Assembly (NCBI GenBank): GCA_012845835.1
Contig: JABAKD010000028.1
Location: forward strand, 7,443,632-7,507,631
Direction of reading: 5' to 3'
DNA length: 64,000 nucleotides
Source of the DNA: Undaria pinnatifida
Taxonomy: Eukaryota; Sar; Phaeophyceae; Laminariales; Alariaceae
In this document: one piece after another, positions 22,501-33,208 of the stretch
How positions within the stretch are numbered: the first letter of the stretch is position 1
How the letters are laid out: the number at the start of each line of letters is the position of its first letter
Notes under the pieces: generated by a model
What the model was told of the DNA's origin: nothing
Databases searched by the model: none
The model's input: only the letters and a program-made list of their open reading frames with translations
Position numbers and translations under genes: made by a program

Positions 22501-25500
22501 AAGTAGCGTTTGTTTTTTTGCCACGTCTGCCGCGGGTGCAAGAAATCATCCTCGCCCGGCCCGGCCCAGCCCTGCAAAAGACAAACAAGGAAAACGAAAC
22601 CGGCCAAAAGACCAAACACGAAAGAAGACGAAATGCCTACGGTATGCACTTCAGAGGCGAATTATGTATGATATATGCAGGGAGTATCCCGGTTTAAACG
22701 CGCCCCGTGATACCCGAAATCGACGTCTCCGGTCTCCATACCGCTCTCGTCTCAGATTGGGTATCGTCTAGGCTTTAGTATAGGCGTCCCAGGGCGTGAC
22801 AAGCCAATTTGACCGCTGTTGAGTCCCGAATGCTCTTTTCTAAGGCACTCAGGGTGCCCAATGTACTGCGTTCCTAAATGAAATTGCAAACGACAGCGTG
22901 TAGGAGGAATGAAAACACCATGTTAGAATAGTACCTCGTGGTGAAGTGTCGTCGACACTGCTGCTGCTGCTGTCCTGCGCAGTGCAGCAGTCATGTATAC
23001 GTGACGTAGCAGTTAACAGTACTGTGTAGTAATGCATACCGGGGTCATCTACCAGGGATACACCTTTCGAACCATCCATGCTGTAGCCCCAATTCATTTA
23101 CATGGTTCAACTTCCAATCAAACCCTTTCCCCCCTCCCCTCTCCGCCGCCCACACCATCGCCTACCAGCGTCACGCGTGCAGTAAACTCCTACCAGGTAT
23201 TAATTTATGCGACCTACCCCCCCCCCTCCCCTCACCGGTCATACGACTACAGGATATACACATGAAACTGGTGCATTCCATCCTTAGTCGATGTTGTCCC
23301 CTCAAAAACGGGTTTTATAGTTTCCGTGCACAAATTGATTAACACTACCCTGTCGACCCTGATACAAACTAATTCAAAGGGGAGTCGCCGACCTTAACCC
23401 TTCATGAGGTCACGCACAGTAACACGCGCGATCGGAAAATCACACGCAGCTTGTTTAGACGAGTTTCGACGAAATCTTCGATCTCACAGCTTGAGTGTTT
23501 TTATTTTTTTATAATTTAGTGTTAATAGTTCAGCGGCAGTACGGTCAGCACAAGGGGGAGGAACTACAGCGTTCAACCACAGAACGAGCCACGGAGAGAG
23601 GAAGGGGGGGGGGGAGCGGTAGTGGGCTACTGTATCGTGCATGGTACGGGGTACATGGTTTTACTTCAACCCTTATTACGATGTTACTACGTGTATACGA
23701 TATGTAATAGCATCTATAGTATTGCTGAGTACGAGTAATACTCTGCGCTATTAATAGAAACGGCAGCGGTACTACTAGTTCTACTGTATCTACTGGTGCT
23801 GTAGCGTAGCGGTAGCAACCAAGTATAGCAATAGTGACTACTGTATTATTTACTCACCACTGGGCACTTCCCTACCCCTATGCCTTTCCCCCCCCCGTTC
23901 GCTGACCCCCCCCCGCCGCCCCCTACTCCACGCCCTTCTTGTGTTACGCCCCGTTTTCCTCTTTCCGTGCCGGGGTGAACGAACTAATTCAGCCGCGACA
24001 CCATCGCACCGCGCAACGATACGGAAAAGCGCGTGTACGAGGCGCTCTCGAACAAGAATTGGGGGGCGTCGAGCACATTGCTTAACGATATCGCTAGGGA
24101 CACCTATGACTTGTGAGGGATAAAGGTTTCCCCTGGTATTTATAGCGTGTTTTTTTTGGCTTGTGTGTATTATGTGTTTTTTTTTTCATGCTTTTGGTTT
24201 GCTTACGTTTTTTATTGTTTTGTGTTTTGTGTTTTTTTTTTCGGTTTGTGTGTGTTGTCGTGCGTGTGTTGCAAAAATGCCGGCCCGTTTGTTCGCCTCT
24301 CGCCCACCCTCCTGTCGCTGAGGAAATTCCACAACAAGTTTATTCCCGTTCCTCGAGGAATAATAACAATTGCACTTCTGTAACTCTTCCCGGTATGTCA
24401 TTGATTGATGCCTCCTCCCTTCCCCTCTCCTCCCCTCCCCACCCCGCCTCCCTTCCCTTCCCCTCTCCTCCCCTCCCCTCCCCACCCCGCCTCCCTTCCC
24501 TTCCCCACCCCACCCCACCCCTCCCCGCCTCTCACCACCCCACCCCACCCCGCCCCACCCCCTTCATTTCCTTCCCCTGTTGTATTTCGTCTTTTTTGTG
24601 TGCTGTTGTTTGTTGTTTACTCGTCAGCGAAAAGTACGGGATGATCTTGCCGCTGATCTGGACCTCTCTGCAGAGCCCGAGCCGCGAATGGCGGAAGGTT
24701 TTCAAGGTACGGAGGCGTTTGTGCATATCCGAGTTGCGCTGTCCGTAGCCAAAATCACGGCGTTAGCCATACATAAAAAAGTATTCCCACGTGACCCACC
24801 CCCCTCCGCCCCAACCCCACCACCCCCCGCCCCATCCCTCATCCCCCACCTCATCCCACCCCACCCCACCCCACCCCACCCCACCCCACCCCACCCCACC
24901 CCACCCCACCCCACCCCATCCCACCCCACCCCACCCCACCCCACCCCACCCCACCCACATCTCTCCCGCGCCTTGCCTTGCTCGCTTGCGGCGTGGAAAC
25001 TGTTGCTGCGTGGAAAATCGCATGCTTACAGGCGCTCTCCCTCCTGGAGCACCTTGTGAAGAACGGCGCAGAGCGCGTGATTGAGGACGCCCGCGACAAC
25101 CTCCACCGCATCCGAATGCTGGCCGACTTTAACTACTACGAGGGACCGGTCGACAAGGGCAGCGGAGGTAAATGGAGGGGTTGGGTTGATTGCGAAGCGC
25201 GTTGGCGTGTGTGTTGCCCCTAGTCTGGCGTCCCGGCGCTGCAATTTTGTCCCCAACCCCCCCCCCCCCCCCCCCCCATCCCATTCTGCGGGCGCCGACG
25301 GGCGAAGTGCCCCCCCCCTCCCCCCTCCCCCTGCATGCGACCCACCGAACACCTCACGGCGCTTCGCACTTGGTGCACGCAGTGTCTCCCTGATCGGTTA
25401 AAACCCGCCGTGCTCCGTCCCGGCGTTGTAGAGATGCCGGCGTCGATGATGTCAAGACTACGCTATGCATATAATAAGTACACCCGCCCCCCGCCCATGC

Positions 25501-26685
25501 CGCCGCCCCCCACCGCTCGAAACCCAAACGCCTGCAACAACCAGTCCGCGAGAAGTCAAAGCAGCTGATCGAGCTCCTGAAAGACAACGAGATGATCCGA
25601 GAAGAGCGCGAAAAGTCTCGCAAGCTGAGGGACAAGTACGTGGGTCTTGGTAGCGGCGGAGGCGGCTTTGGCGGGGGAGGCGGTGGTGGGTACAGCGCTG
25701 GCGGCGGTGGTGGGTACAGTGGCGGTGGCGGGTACAATGGCGGCGGTAGCAGTTACAGCGGGGGCGGGGGCAACGGCAGCAGCTCTCGATACGGAGGTAA
25801 GATTATCTGCTCGTTCGAAGAAACCCATTCATTGGTCGACTGCTGATATTTCGGGACGTTTCATCGGCCAACATATAAGGCGACCAGACTCAAAGGAGAT
25901 GGGGTCTGATGGAGGTCACGCGGGGGCGCTTTTGAGAGTGCAAGTGCGGCGTGTTGACGTCGTGAGCGAGTGCTCCTTCGCTGTGTTTGCATTATTGCGG
26001 AGTTTTTGGTGATGGTGATGGTGTTCGTGTTCGTGTTGGTGTTAGTGCTGTTGTTGTTGCTGCTGTTGCTGCTGCTGTGGCTATTGTTGTTGCTATTGTT
26101 GTTACTTTTGCTGCTGCTGCTGCTGTTGTTGCTACTGCTATTGTTTCGCCACTGCTGGTGTTGCTGCTGGTGCTGCTGCCGTTGGTGGCGAGGATGAGTG
26201 ACCGCGCTCGGGTGTACCCCTCTCATGTGTCTGTCGTCGGACTTTTTCAGATGAACCCTACCGCAGCGGAGGCGGTGGATACAGTGGTGGCGGTGGCTAC
26301 AGCGGTGGCGGGGGATACAGCGGTGGCGGGGGGTACAGCGGGGGCGGAGGTGGCGGTGGTGGGCGGTACAGCGACTCTGTCGACCGAGAGGGCTACAGGT
26401 GACGACAAGACGCTGCTAGAACATTCATGGACTCGTTGTTGTACTTTTTGGCCTAAACATTCGTGGCTGGTGGGGCTCGTCAAACTCATCAAATATAGGA
26501 AGTGCCGTCGTCTTTTGTGTCGATTGTATTTAATTTGTCTTAACGCCCTCTGCTCCGCGTCCTGTTCTGCAGTGGTACAATCGCCCGGAACAAGTATTCT
26601 GACTCCTCGGCAGACCGAAACGAGAGCAGTTCGAAGAGCAAAAGCGATGACACCGACAAGGAACCTTCCAAGGTATGTATTTCGT

Positions 26686-26748
<63 letters not shown>

Positions 26749-29700
26749 GGTGTTGGTGTTGGTGTTGGTGTTGGTGTTGGTGTTGTTGGTGTTGGTGTTG
26801 GTGTTGGTGTTGGTGTTGGTGTTGGTGTTGTTGGTGTTGGTGTTGGTGTTGGTGTTGTTGGTGTTGGTGTTGGTGTTGGTGTCGTTGTTGGTGTTGTTGC
26901 TGTTGCTGTTGCTGTTGTTGGTGTTGGTGTTGGTGTTGGTGTTGGTGTTGGTGTTGGTGGTGTTGGTGTTGGTGTTGGTGTTGGTGTTGGTGTTGGTGTT
27001 GTTGTGTTGTTGTTGTTGTAGTTGTTGCGGTTGTTGTTGATGATACGTAACAGGATAGTACTTGGTCGGCCAGGTTCAGTTCGTGTGTTTTATGTTCATC
27101 TGCTGTACGTAGGTCAAGGAGTTCGTCGAAACTCATATTTGCAAGTTGTTTGTGATACTCCGATGGCGCGTGTTACGGGGTGTGTGTATCCTCATGAAGG
27201 ATATTGGTCGGCAACTCCCCTTAGTACTAGCTAGTACCAGGATCATCAGGGTGATGCGAAGACATTTACTCTGTGGTCAATCTGTGCGCGGAAATAATAT
27301 GGTGTTTATAGCGTGCTTTGTTTTTCGTTTGCATGTTTGCATGTTGGCTTGTTGGTTTGTTGGTTTGTTTGATTGTTTGTTTTATAGTTTGTTTGACTGT
27401 TTGTTTCATGTATACCGGTGGTGTCATCTGAGATCGCTGGCTCTCCCCACCCCCTTTTCTCACTCCATTCCCTCCCCCTCCCCTCCCCTCCCCTTCTCCG
27501 ACAAAACCCGCCCCCCCGCCCTTCCCTTCACAGTCCAAGCGTGAGCGCAAGAAAGCGTCTGGCTCAAAGCTAGCTATTAAGATCAAGGACAAGAGTAGCG
27601 GTGGCGGCGGCGCAGCCGCCGCCTCCCCCGTCGCCCCCGCGGCGTCAGCCGCAGCCGCCGCGCCCGTTCCGGACCTACTCGGCGGTGACCTGCTATCATC
27701 CCCGGCTGCTCCCGCGCCGGCAGCAAGCGGGTCTGGTCTTGGTGACTTGTTTGCTGCTGCCCCTGTGGCAGCTGGCGGTGGTGGAGGGTTTGATGGATTT
27801 GATCCTCGCGGTGGTGGGAGTTCCGCGCCAGCGGCGGTGCCTGCTGCGGTGCCTGCGCCGGCGGCGACAGGCGGTGCGGGAGGGGGAGGCTTGTTTGGGC
27901 AGGAGTTTTCGGGTTTTTCGGTGGCGCCTACTGCGGCGTCGACGGCGTCGGCGGGAACGGTGAGTGGCGTGCCGGGGTAGCGGTTCAACTTCCTGCGTCC
28001 ACCGTTCGTCTCGTTTTTGCCCTTACTACGTTTTGCCTCCTTCCTACCCATGTAGACCTCTCTTGCCTTTGCCACCCGTTCTTCACACCCCTTCGTCTTC
28101 CCTCCGTTCTGTCTTCGACCTCCCTCTGTCTTTTCCCCGGCGTTCTGCCTCCGTCTCATGTTCGTCTTACCTTTGTCTGACTGTTGTCTTCGTCTTAAAA
28201 TCCATACTTTACCGTCGTCTTGAATGCGTCTTTTACCTTCGTCTTGCCTTCATCTTGCCTACGTCTTGCCTCCATCCTACGTTCAGCCCTCCCTCCGCTT
28301 TTACCTTTCCCCATGCCTTGCCTCTCTCGCGTTGCTTTTTTTACTTCCAATCCCTCCCTTTCTCCTTCGGCAGCCTTTCAGCCAACCGGCGGACCTCTTC
28401 GCGTCCGCGCCCAACCCCCTCTCGGCCGCCGGTGCGGGCCTAGTGGGCTCAGGGATGGGCGGAGGTTTTTCCGGGAACACTAGCACGGCCAACAACGGAA
28501 ACGGTATCGGGGCGAGCAGCGGGCACGCTAAGACTGCTTCCAATGGCAATGAGGATTTCAGCGATTTTCAGGGCAGTGTTGGCGCGGGTGGTAGTAGCGG
28601 CGGCGGTGAGACTAATGGTGGTAGTGCCGCGCCTGCCCCCACTGCTGGGAATGGTGGCATAACGAACGCTAAGTGGAGGGACGTGTCGTCTCTTGTGGAC
28701 CTTGGGGGGCTGAGCAGCAACACGGATAAAAAGGTGGGTGCACCGGCTGTGGGGAAATAGTGGAATGCGGGAATGAGAAGCCCGAGCCCCTTGCCCCCCC
28801 CCCCCCCCTTCCCCCCTTGCCCCCCCCCCGCCCTTCCCCCCGGTGCTCCGTCTCGAAAGGCACGCGTAGTCAGTGGTCAAATGACTAAAGAAAACAACGA
28901 ATGAGTACGCCCGCCCCCTCCTCTGCCCCCACGCCCGCCTCCTGCTTGCGCCATATATATTTCATTTACGTCAGTTTACGTAGACGTTTGTGTGTGTTGG
29001 AAAGCATATCATTGCGGATTGACTTTTTTTTTTTACGCATTATATACTACTACATACACGTTCGTTCTTTTTTTTTCTTGTTAACTTTGAATGGTTTCGG
29101 TTGTCGTAGATGAGCTTATTTTTGCAAAAATGAATTCACGACGAACCAACCCCCCCTCCCCCCCGCCCCGTGGACGTTTTTTTACCGACGAAATGACGGA
29201 ATATGACACTGTTGGTCAGGTTGCGCAACAAAAGGTGGTGGAGCAGACGTTCCAGTCCAACAACAACTCCTTCGCAGGTCTGGACGGCTTCCACGCGCCC
29301 CGGCCCCAGGGGATGGGAATGAACCGTCCCCTGTCCTCCATGACAGGCTTGTCTGGCTCGCATCAGCAGAAGGGCGGCGGAATGATGGGCGGGGGAGCGG
29401 GGATGCAGTCTGGCTACCAGCAGCAACAGATGCAGCAGCAGCAAATGCAGCAGCAAGGGGGCTGGATGGGCACGCAGCAAGGGATGGGTACGGGGGGTAT
29501 GGCGGGAGGGATGGGAGCATGGGGTGCCTCAGGTGGCGGTATGGGCCAGCAGCAGCAACAGCAGCAGCAAGGGTTTGGAGCGGGGGGAGGAATGGGGATG
29601 GGAATGAGGATGGGCGGCGGTGCTCAGCAAGGGCAGCAGATGGGGGGGATGGGGATGCAGCAGGGTGGTGGAGGCGTTATGGGTGCGAACAAGCAAGGGG

Positions 29701-29777
29701 GCGTGCAGGCGGGCGCGGCGGGCCCGGTGATGCCCGGAGGCTTGTCTGGGCCAGGGGGTCCGGGAAGCTTCTTCTGA
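16524..29777 (+). CDS. Epsin-like ENTH-domain endocytic adaptor (10 exons, 749 aa)
   Basis: Exons: 16524-16594, 23993-24112, 24628-24706, 25032-25167, 25545-25796, 26251-26398, 26573-26672, 27534-27959, 28374-28733, 29220-29777. All nine introns are GT-AG, phases agree at every junction, and the total is 2,250 bases including TGA. Residues ~1-150 form an ENTH domain: MDKLGQLSLDKLSLDKVKN helix, then EKRVYEALSNKNWGASS, YGMILPLIWTSL, WRKVFKALSLLEHLVKNGAE and REKSKQLIELLKD. In known epsins this domain binds phosphoinositides at clathrin pits. It is followed by an acidic/basic helix, (Y-S-G-G-G-G)n repeats (exons 5-6), a Ser/Lys-rich stretch and a Gly/Ala/Pro region. That region carries clathrin/AP-type short motifs (LLGGDLL, DLFAAAP, GFDGFDP, DFSDFQG, SLVDLGGL). 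The tail is Gln/Met/Gly-rich and ends GPGSFF. I see no NPF or ubiquitin-interacting motif, which resembles plant more than animal epsins. The first coding exon holds only 23 codons and two bases; its placement rests on sequence fit and phase. Confidence 0.92.
17519..17597 (-). repeat. Short palindromic element, diverged copy 2
   Basis: Reads 'gaaacccgttttcggggacaaatt', then 'agtacagggagggttcgggggtt' and 'gaaggggttaag', matching the reverse of the unit at 30233. Confidence 0.55.
18280..20290. repeat. Degenerate palindromic minisatellite in three blocks
   Basis: Blocks at about 18280-18640, 19365-19770 and 20120-20290 repeat a ~100-130-bp pattern: 'cctcgataccttacctaagtgttgggtacg', then 'acttacccgggtataggtatacccgtcgacgaaatacccggg' (given in pieces: 'acccgggtataggtatac', 'ccgtcgacgaaatacccggg'). 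Nearly every module is self-complementary (TACCCGGGTA, GGTATACC, GTCGAC). 18660-19360 between blocks is unrelated. Confidence 0.65.
19787..19866 (+). repeat. Tandem duplication, ~54-bp unit
   Basis: 'ccggtcgccccggtggcgtatcaggttatcctcgagcctgg' occurs twice back to back (starts near 19771 and 19826), with one substitution in the core. Confidence 0.75.
20330..20570 (+). repeat. Dispersed repeat with GC hairpin head, copy 2
   Basis: Diverged counterpart of 10895-11190. It has the same hairpin head, then 'gatttggtgcaactagcgaattgataatgccaagag' and 'cgttctgatgggcagtacga'. Confidence 0.7.
21254..21420 (-). repeat. Poly-T plus 'CGGCGGATGGGG' dispersed repeat, copy 3 (reversed)
   Basis: Reverse complement of the 10128-10270 unit, including 'gcgctagctggcgcatccttcgtc' and the A-run left by its poly-T edge (about 21399-21418). 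Confidence 0.75.
23418..23512 (-). repeat. Dispersed 'CTCCAGCTGTGAGATCGAA' repeat, reversed copy
   Basis: Reads 'gatcggaaaatcacacgcagcttg', 'gacgagtttcgacgaaatcttcgatctcacagcttgagtg', the complement of the family's first ~90 bases. Confidence 0.75.
24405..24565 (+). repeat. C-rich simple repeat in epsin intron 2
   Basis: Irregular (CCCCT)n/(CCCCA)n tract. The Pro/Ser-rich frames through it are not coding; the epsin exons flank it. Confidence 0.8.
24795..24958 (+). repeat. (CCCCA)n simple repeat in epsin intron 3
   Basis: Nearly pure 'ccccacccca' pentamers over about 110 bases, with C-rich edges. The G-rich complement could form G-quadruplexes. Confidence 0.85.
25320..25495 (+). repeat. Dispersed ~170-bp repeat in epsin intron 4
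   Basis: The segment 'cgaacacctcacggcgcttcgcacttggtgca', 'gatcggttaaaacccgccgtgctccgtcccggc' resembles 62340-62490 ('gaacacctcactgcgcttttcgcgcttggtgca', 'aaaacccgaggccctacgtcccggc') and, in part, 59236-59310. A C run adjoins each copy. Confidence 0.6.
26684..27016 (+). repeat. (GTT)n/(GTTGGT)n microsatellite in epsin intron 7
   Basis: About 330 bases of GTT and GTTGGT units. All six frames are open across it, giving spurious Val/Leu/Cys frames on + and Gln/His on -. Intron borders 26673 and 27533 exclude it from the mRNA. Confidence 0.9.
27115..27262 (+). repeat. Dispersed 'CTCCAGCTGTGAGATCGAA' repeat, 5'-truncated copy in epsin intron 7
   Basis: Starts at 'gagttcgtcgaaactcat' and follows 'gtgatactccgatggcgcg', 'gtgtatcctcatgaaggat' and 'ggtcggcaactcccctt' up to 'caggatcatcagggtgatg'. 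Confidence 0.7.
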
Positions 29778-30232
29778 TTTTATCCCGGGAGACAGGTTCG
29801 TGGGTGCTCTGTTGTGTTTCTCGTGCATGCCCAGGTAAAAGTTGGGGTGGTTGAGTTCGGCTTAGGTGCTTGGGTTAGAGTTACGGTAGAGACGCGCTGG
29901 TTCTTTTTTTTTGCCCTCAAGGTTCTTAGCTTAAAAGGACCTCTATAATCCCACCCAAAACTGATCTCTTGATGAAAAAAGAAATTGCAAACGCGATGAA
30001 AAAATCTTAATGTCCTACTATTAAATGCCAGTGGTTTTGTTGAGCATGAAACGAAAGAAAAAAAATCCATGAAATATATAAATATATATTTTTTTAAAGG
30101 CGTTCCGGCGATATTGCGTTGAGGAGTCTCCCGAAATTCCGAAAATATTTATTTTTGTCAAAAAAAAAATGGTGTCTCTATCGTGGCGGGCGTCTAGCGT
30201 TGGGGTTAGCGTTCGGAGGCTATGGTGTGGGT
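29778..30232. other. Epsin 3' flank
   Basis: Directly follows the TGA at 29775-29777. AT-rich from 29940, with several A runs and 'aaatatataaatatata' near 30066. No canonical AATAAA was found, so the poly(A) site is not assigned. Confidence 0.4.
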
Positions 30233-30322
30233 CAACCCCTTTAGAGCCCCCGAACCCCTCCCTATACTAAATCCAAGTGATTTTGTCCCCAAAAACGGGT
30301 TTCCAGTTGTAAAGGGGTTAAG
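30233..30322 (+). repeat. Short palindromic element, copy 3 (best ends)
   Basis: 'aacccctttagagcccccgaacccc' on the left and 'ttccagttgtaaaggggtta' on the right give inverted ends. The middle, 'ctatactaaatccaagtgatttt', is shared with 10690-10788 almost base for base. Confidence 0.75.
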
Positions 30323-30356
30323 CTTAGGACAAGCGTCAATTTATAGTTGTTCGGTA

Positions 30357-30520
30357 TGTAACCCTAGCCCTAACCCTTTAGCACTGCGCACTATAATAGC
30401 CTATATACGTACCGTATATGACAGTGCATAACACCCCCCCCTGCTAACCCTAACCCTGTAGCACTACGCGCTATAATAGCCTATATACGTACCGTATATT
30501 ACAGTGTATAGCACCCCCCT
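30357..30520 (+). repeat. Tandem duplication with telomere-like 'CTAACCCTAACCCT'
   Basis: An ~86-bp unit occurs twice: 'ccctaaccct', 'gtagcac', 'cgcactataatagcctatatacgtaccgtata', 'acagtg-ata-caccccc'. The short CCCTAA runs are only two to three units long. Confidence 0.75.
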
Positions 30521-30522
30521 TG

Positions 30523-31167
30523 GGATGAAATGCTGAGCCGGTCTCCTCCGAAACCAGCTCGGCACGAATAACAGCTGTGGCGGCTTAAGGAGGATGTCGT
30601 CCAGATCTTTCCATAGACGTGTCGCTCGGCGTTCAGACTCTACCGATCGTCGAGAAATCGGCATACGAAACTCGTCCGAGGGGGTTTGCTATACACCGTC
30701 ACATACGGTAGTCACGTGGCTGAGTAGGCGAGTAGGTAGCACCTTGTTTCTCAAGAGCAACGTTGTCGTAGTTTGCGCCGGTGTGCACGAAACCTACGCT
30801 GCTGACTCGTTTTGGTTTTGATTCTGCTGCGGCGGTGGTGTGAAGCGCTCGAGCGAACAGTCGGGGGGGGGCGTGCAGTTCGAGCGAACCGATTGAATGG
30901 GGAGCGTGTGGTCGCCGGGTGGACACACACATGGGGAAGAAGGGCGGAGGGGGGGTACTCATTTGATGCTTGTCGTAAGTCGTTTGACTATTGACCGCGC
31001 ATCCTTTCGAGACGGATCACCGCTCAGTACGATTCTTCCTAAATATTGCGTTATTTTTTCTTCGCTCATCTTATCTCCTTCCTGTCTTTGCCGTCTGCGG
31101 CCACCATCTATCTCCTGGGATTGCGCGGGGGGCCATTACTGATGACAAGGGTCTCTCATGATTTTCT
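30523..31167. other. Intergenic, no gene recognised
   Basis: Short frames on both strands lack family features. 30940-30985 resembles 6780-6830 and 59160-59190 on the opposite strand ('ggtactcatttg-tgcttg'), another small dispersed unit. Confidence 0.4.
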
Positions 31168-32130
31168 GTGATTTATCCGTGTACCTTTTTTCTAGCGATG
31201 GCTTCACGCGCGATTGGGGGGGGGGGGGGGGGGACGACGAGACAGGATGTGTGGGTGTGTTTTTTGTTTGTATGTGCGTGCGTTCTTCACGTTAAGCCGT
31301 TGTTGCCACCCATCGACATCAATGCACGAAAGGATAAACCTCACTTGGAGGCTCATCACGTGGAAGAAGACCTTACCCGGCTGTTTCTGTGTATGTACGT
31401 TGACGTTGACTGGTTGTTACGGCTGGCTGTTCCATGCATTTTTTTTTTCCAGGTGGGTAGGGCTTTGGAGCGCGACTTCACGAGCCTCTTGTGGATCCTC
31501 CTTTCGGAGGGTTCGCCCTTGGCTGGTGTCTTTTTTTTAGTCGGGCATATCGAGGGCAATTTCTGGACGCGCCATCGAGTGGCGCTTGAATGGTATTTTG
31601 CGTGGTTAATAACGTGGCCCTGCGTCGGTGGAGAGGGGGGGGGGGGGGCGGGGAGGGGGCGCTTAGCCGTGCACCCCTGGGAGGAAATTTTAGCCGTGAC
31701 CCCCGGAGAGGTGGCGGGGGAACATGTCCGTGGCCGCGTTATTTTTCGGCGGGAAAAGTAGCTTTGGGGCTTGCTCGTTGAAGGCGGTTTTTTGCGACCA
31801 GCTATAGCCGTGTGCAATGCATTCCTTCCCGGCGAGGCGCGACGTAAACGTGGCATCACGTCTGTGCTTGGCCCCTTTCCTCCCGTGCGTTGTTGCATGG
31901 TTGGTGGCGGTCGGTCGGCCGGTCGGTACCAGGCGCTTGTTGGTTAGTTAATGGGTCAGAGAGGTTTTTGAAACGATAATAAGGAAGGATATCGGCTTTT
32001 GTTTTTGTTGCAATTTATTTCTTTTTTCTGTTTGTGTTTTGTGTTTATTTTCGCTGAAAATGGGCGAGAGAAGTTCAACCAACTACTGTGGAGGTACTTC
32101 GTGCCCGTTTATGTCAACAACCCGTTGCAG
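31168..32130 (+). other. Possible exons of an unidentified gene
   Basis: Three stretches look less like random sequence than their surroundings. (1) 31297-31386 encodes PLLPPIDINARKDK and HLEAHHVEEDLTRLF. (2) 31454-31530, after a good 'ttttttttccag', encodes VGRALERDFTSLLWILLSEG. (3) 32052-32131 encodes NGREKFNQLLWRYFVPVYVN and ends 'ttgcag|gttaag'. They are interrupted by poly-G runs. I could not chain them with matching phases or place them in a family. They may be exons of a lineage-specific gene or eroded transposon coding sequence. Confidence 0.25.
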
Positions 32131-33208
32131 GTTAAGGGAGTTCCGTGGAGGGGGCGGGGGGGGGGGGGGGGGGCAGGGGGGCGTCTGACTATCCTTCATC
32201 TTGGCGTTGTCCGTTCTCGAAAAGTTGTGTAATACGTACCGGTGGCTACCCACACAGCAACCGTGACGGTTTATGCCGTCCCCGTCGCATAAAGCCTCCT
32301 TCGGGTGGATGGAAACCTGGGGTGCCGTCAGGGCTTTTCCCTCCACCATGGAGGGAGGGCTGTTTCTGTGATTTGTAATGTTGGGAGCCTTGCACGGGCG
32401 CGGGTGCGCAAAGGTTTTGGTGGGTGAATTAGTTGGGCGTCGACTAATAATATCGAACTCACGGCATTGTTTTGTTCCTTTGTTTGGTGATGGTATGTGC
32501 CCCATGTGTCTTATCGATGTGCTCATGTGCCGCTGTTGCTGTGTGGTTGGTGTTGGTGCTGATGATGATGATGATGATGATGCTGTGGCGTTGTTTCCGC
32601 CGTACATACCGCTGCTAACTTACTGCAGCGGCAGTGGTGTTGGCGAATTCAAGAAGTGGCAGGGATCTTCTACCGTTTGGAAGCGCAAGCCATGCCATGT
32701 ATCCAACGAACTGCCTGGTACCGAACTCTCAGATCCCCTTTTTCTTATCTATGCTTTTCAAGGCAGATATGTCCCTGGGCTATCGTGCAGTTCATGATCT
32801 ACATGTACATAATATGTTGCCGCGTAGGAGCCGCACCATCTGCATGACCTCGCACATGTTTCTTGGGTTGGATATGTACTATAGATAGATCCTGCATACC
32901 GTATATATCTTATCGACAAATAGACACCGGATATATTAATGGATAGTCTAGATCATGACGTTTCCCTACGATGTGTCCAACTCTCTACCCACATCCCACC
33001 TGTTGTTTTGGAGGAGTCCAATCCACCAATCCATCTCGACTTGACATGTCGAAGGAAACCCGGAGCCGTGCTATTCAAGCAATTACCCCAAAAAATCTCA
33101 CACGCGTCTCCTCTCCTCTCCCCCGGTTGTTCTCACACTAACTCGCATTAATAATCGAGTCCGTGGTCACAGGACAGGCTCCGAAAGAGGTGCACAACGT
33201 TGTTTTTT
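32131..33208. other. Intergenic; one further weak frame
   Basis: 32627-32793, after 'ttactgcag', is open in all three + frames for ~55 codons but none is recognisable. (GAT)n lies at 32558-32582. Nothing else is supported. Confidence 0.3.

Larger units (their letters stand above)
16595..23992 (+). other. First intron of epsin gene (7.4 kb), repeat-filled
   Basis: Bounded by 'gaagt|gtgagt' and 'taattcag|c', phase 2. It contains a short palindromic element (~17519), the palindromic GGTATACC minisatellite blocks (18280-20290), a tandem duplication (19787-19866), a copy of the GC-hairpin repeat (20330) and a reversed 'CGGCGGATGGGG' unit (21254). It also holds a reversed dispersed repeat (23418-23512). 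Open frames within it show no domains and were left out. Confidence 0.8.

Noticed and set aside
24791-25111. Pro/Thr/His- and Gly/Val/Trp-rich ORFs
   Set aside because: Products of the (CCCCA)n tract in epsin intron 3; the true frame is only in 25032-25167.
26675-27136. Long open frames across the GTT/GTTGGT tract (poly-Val/Leu on +, Gln/His-rich on -)
   Set aside because: Every frame is open because of the trinucleotide repeat. The tract lies inside a well-defined epsin intron.
31356-31898. 180-codon minus-strand ORF
   Set aside because: Basic Ser/Pro/Lys composition from the complement of G-rich sequence. No domain, start context or splice support.
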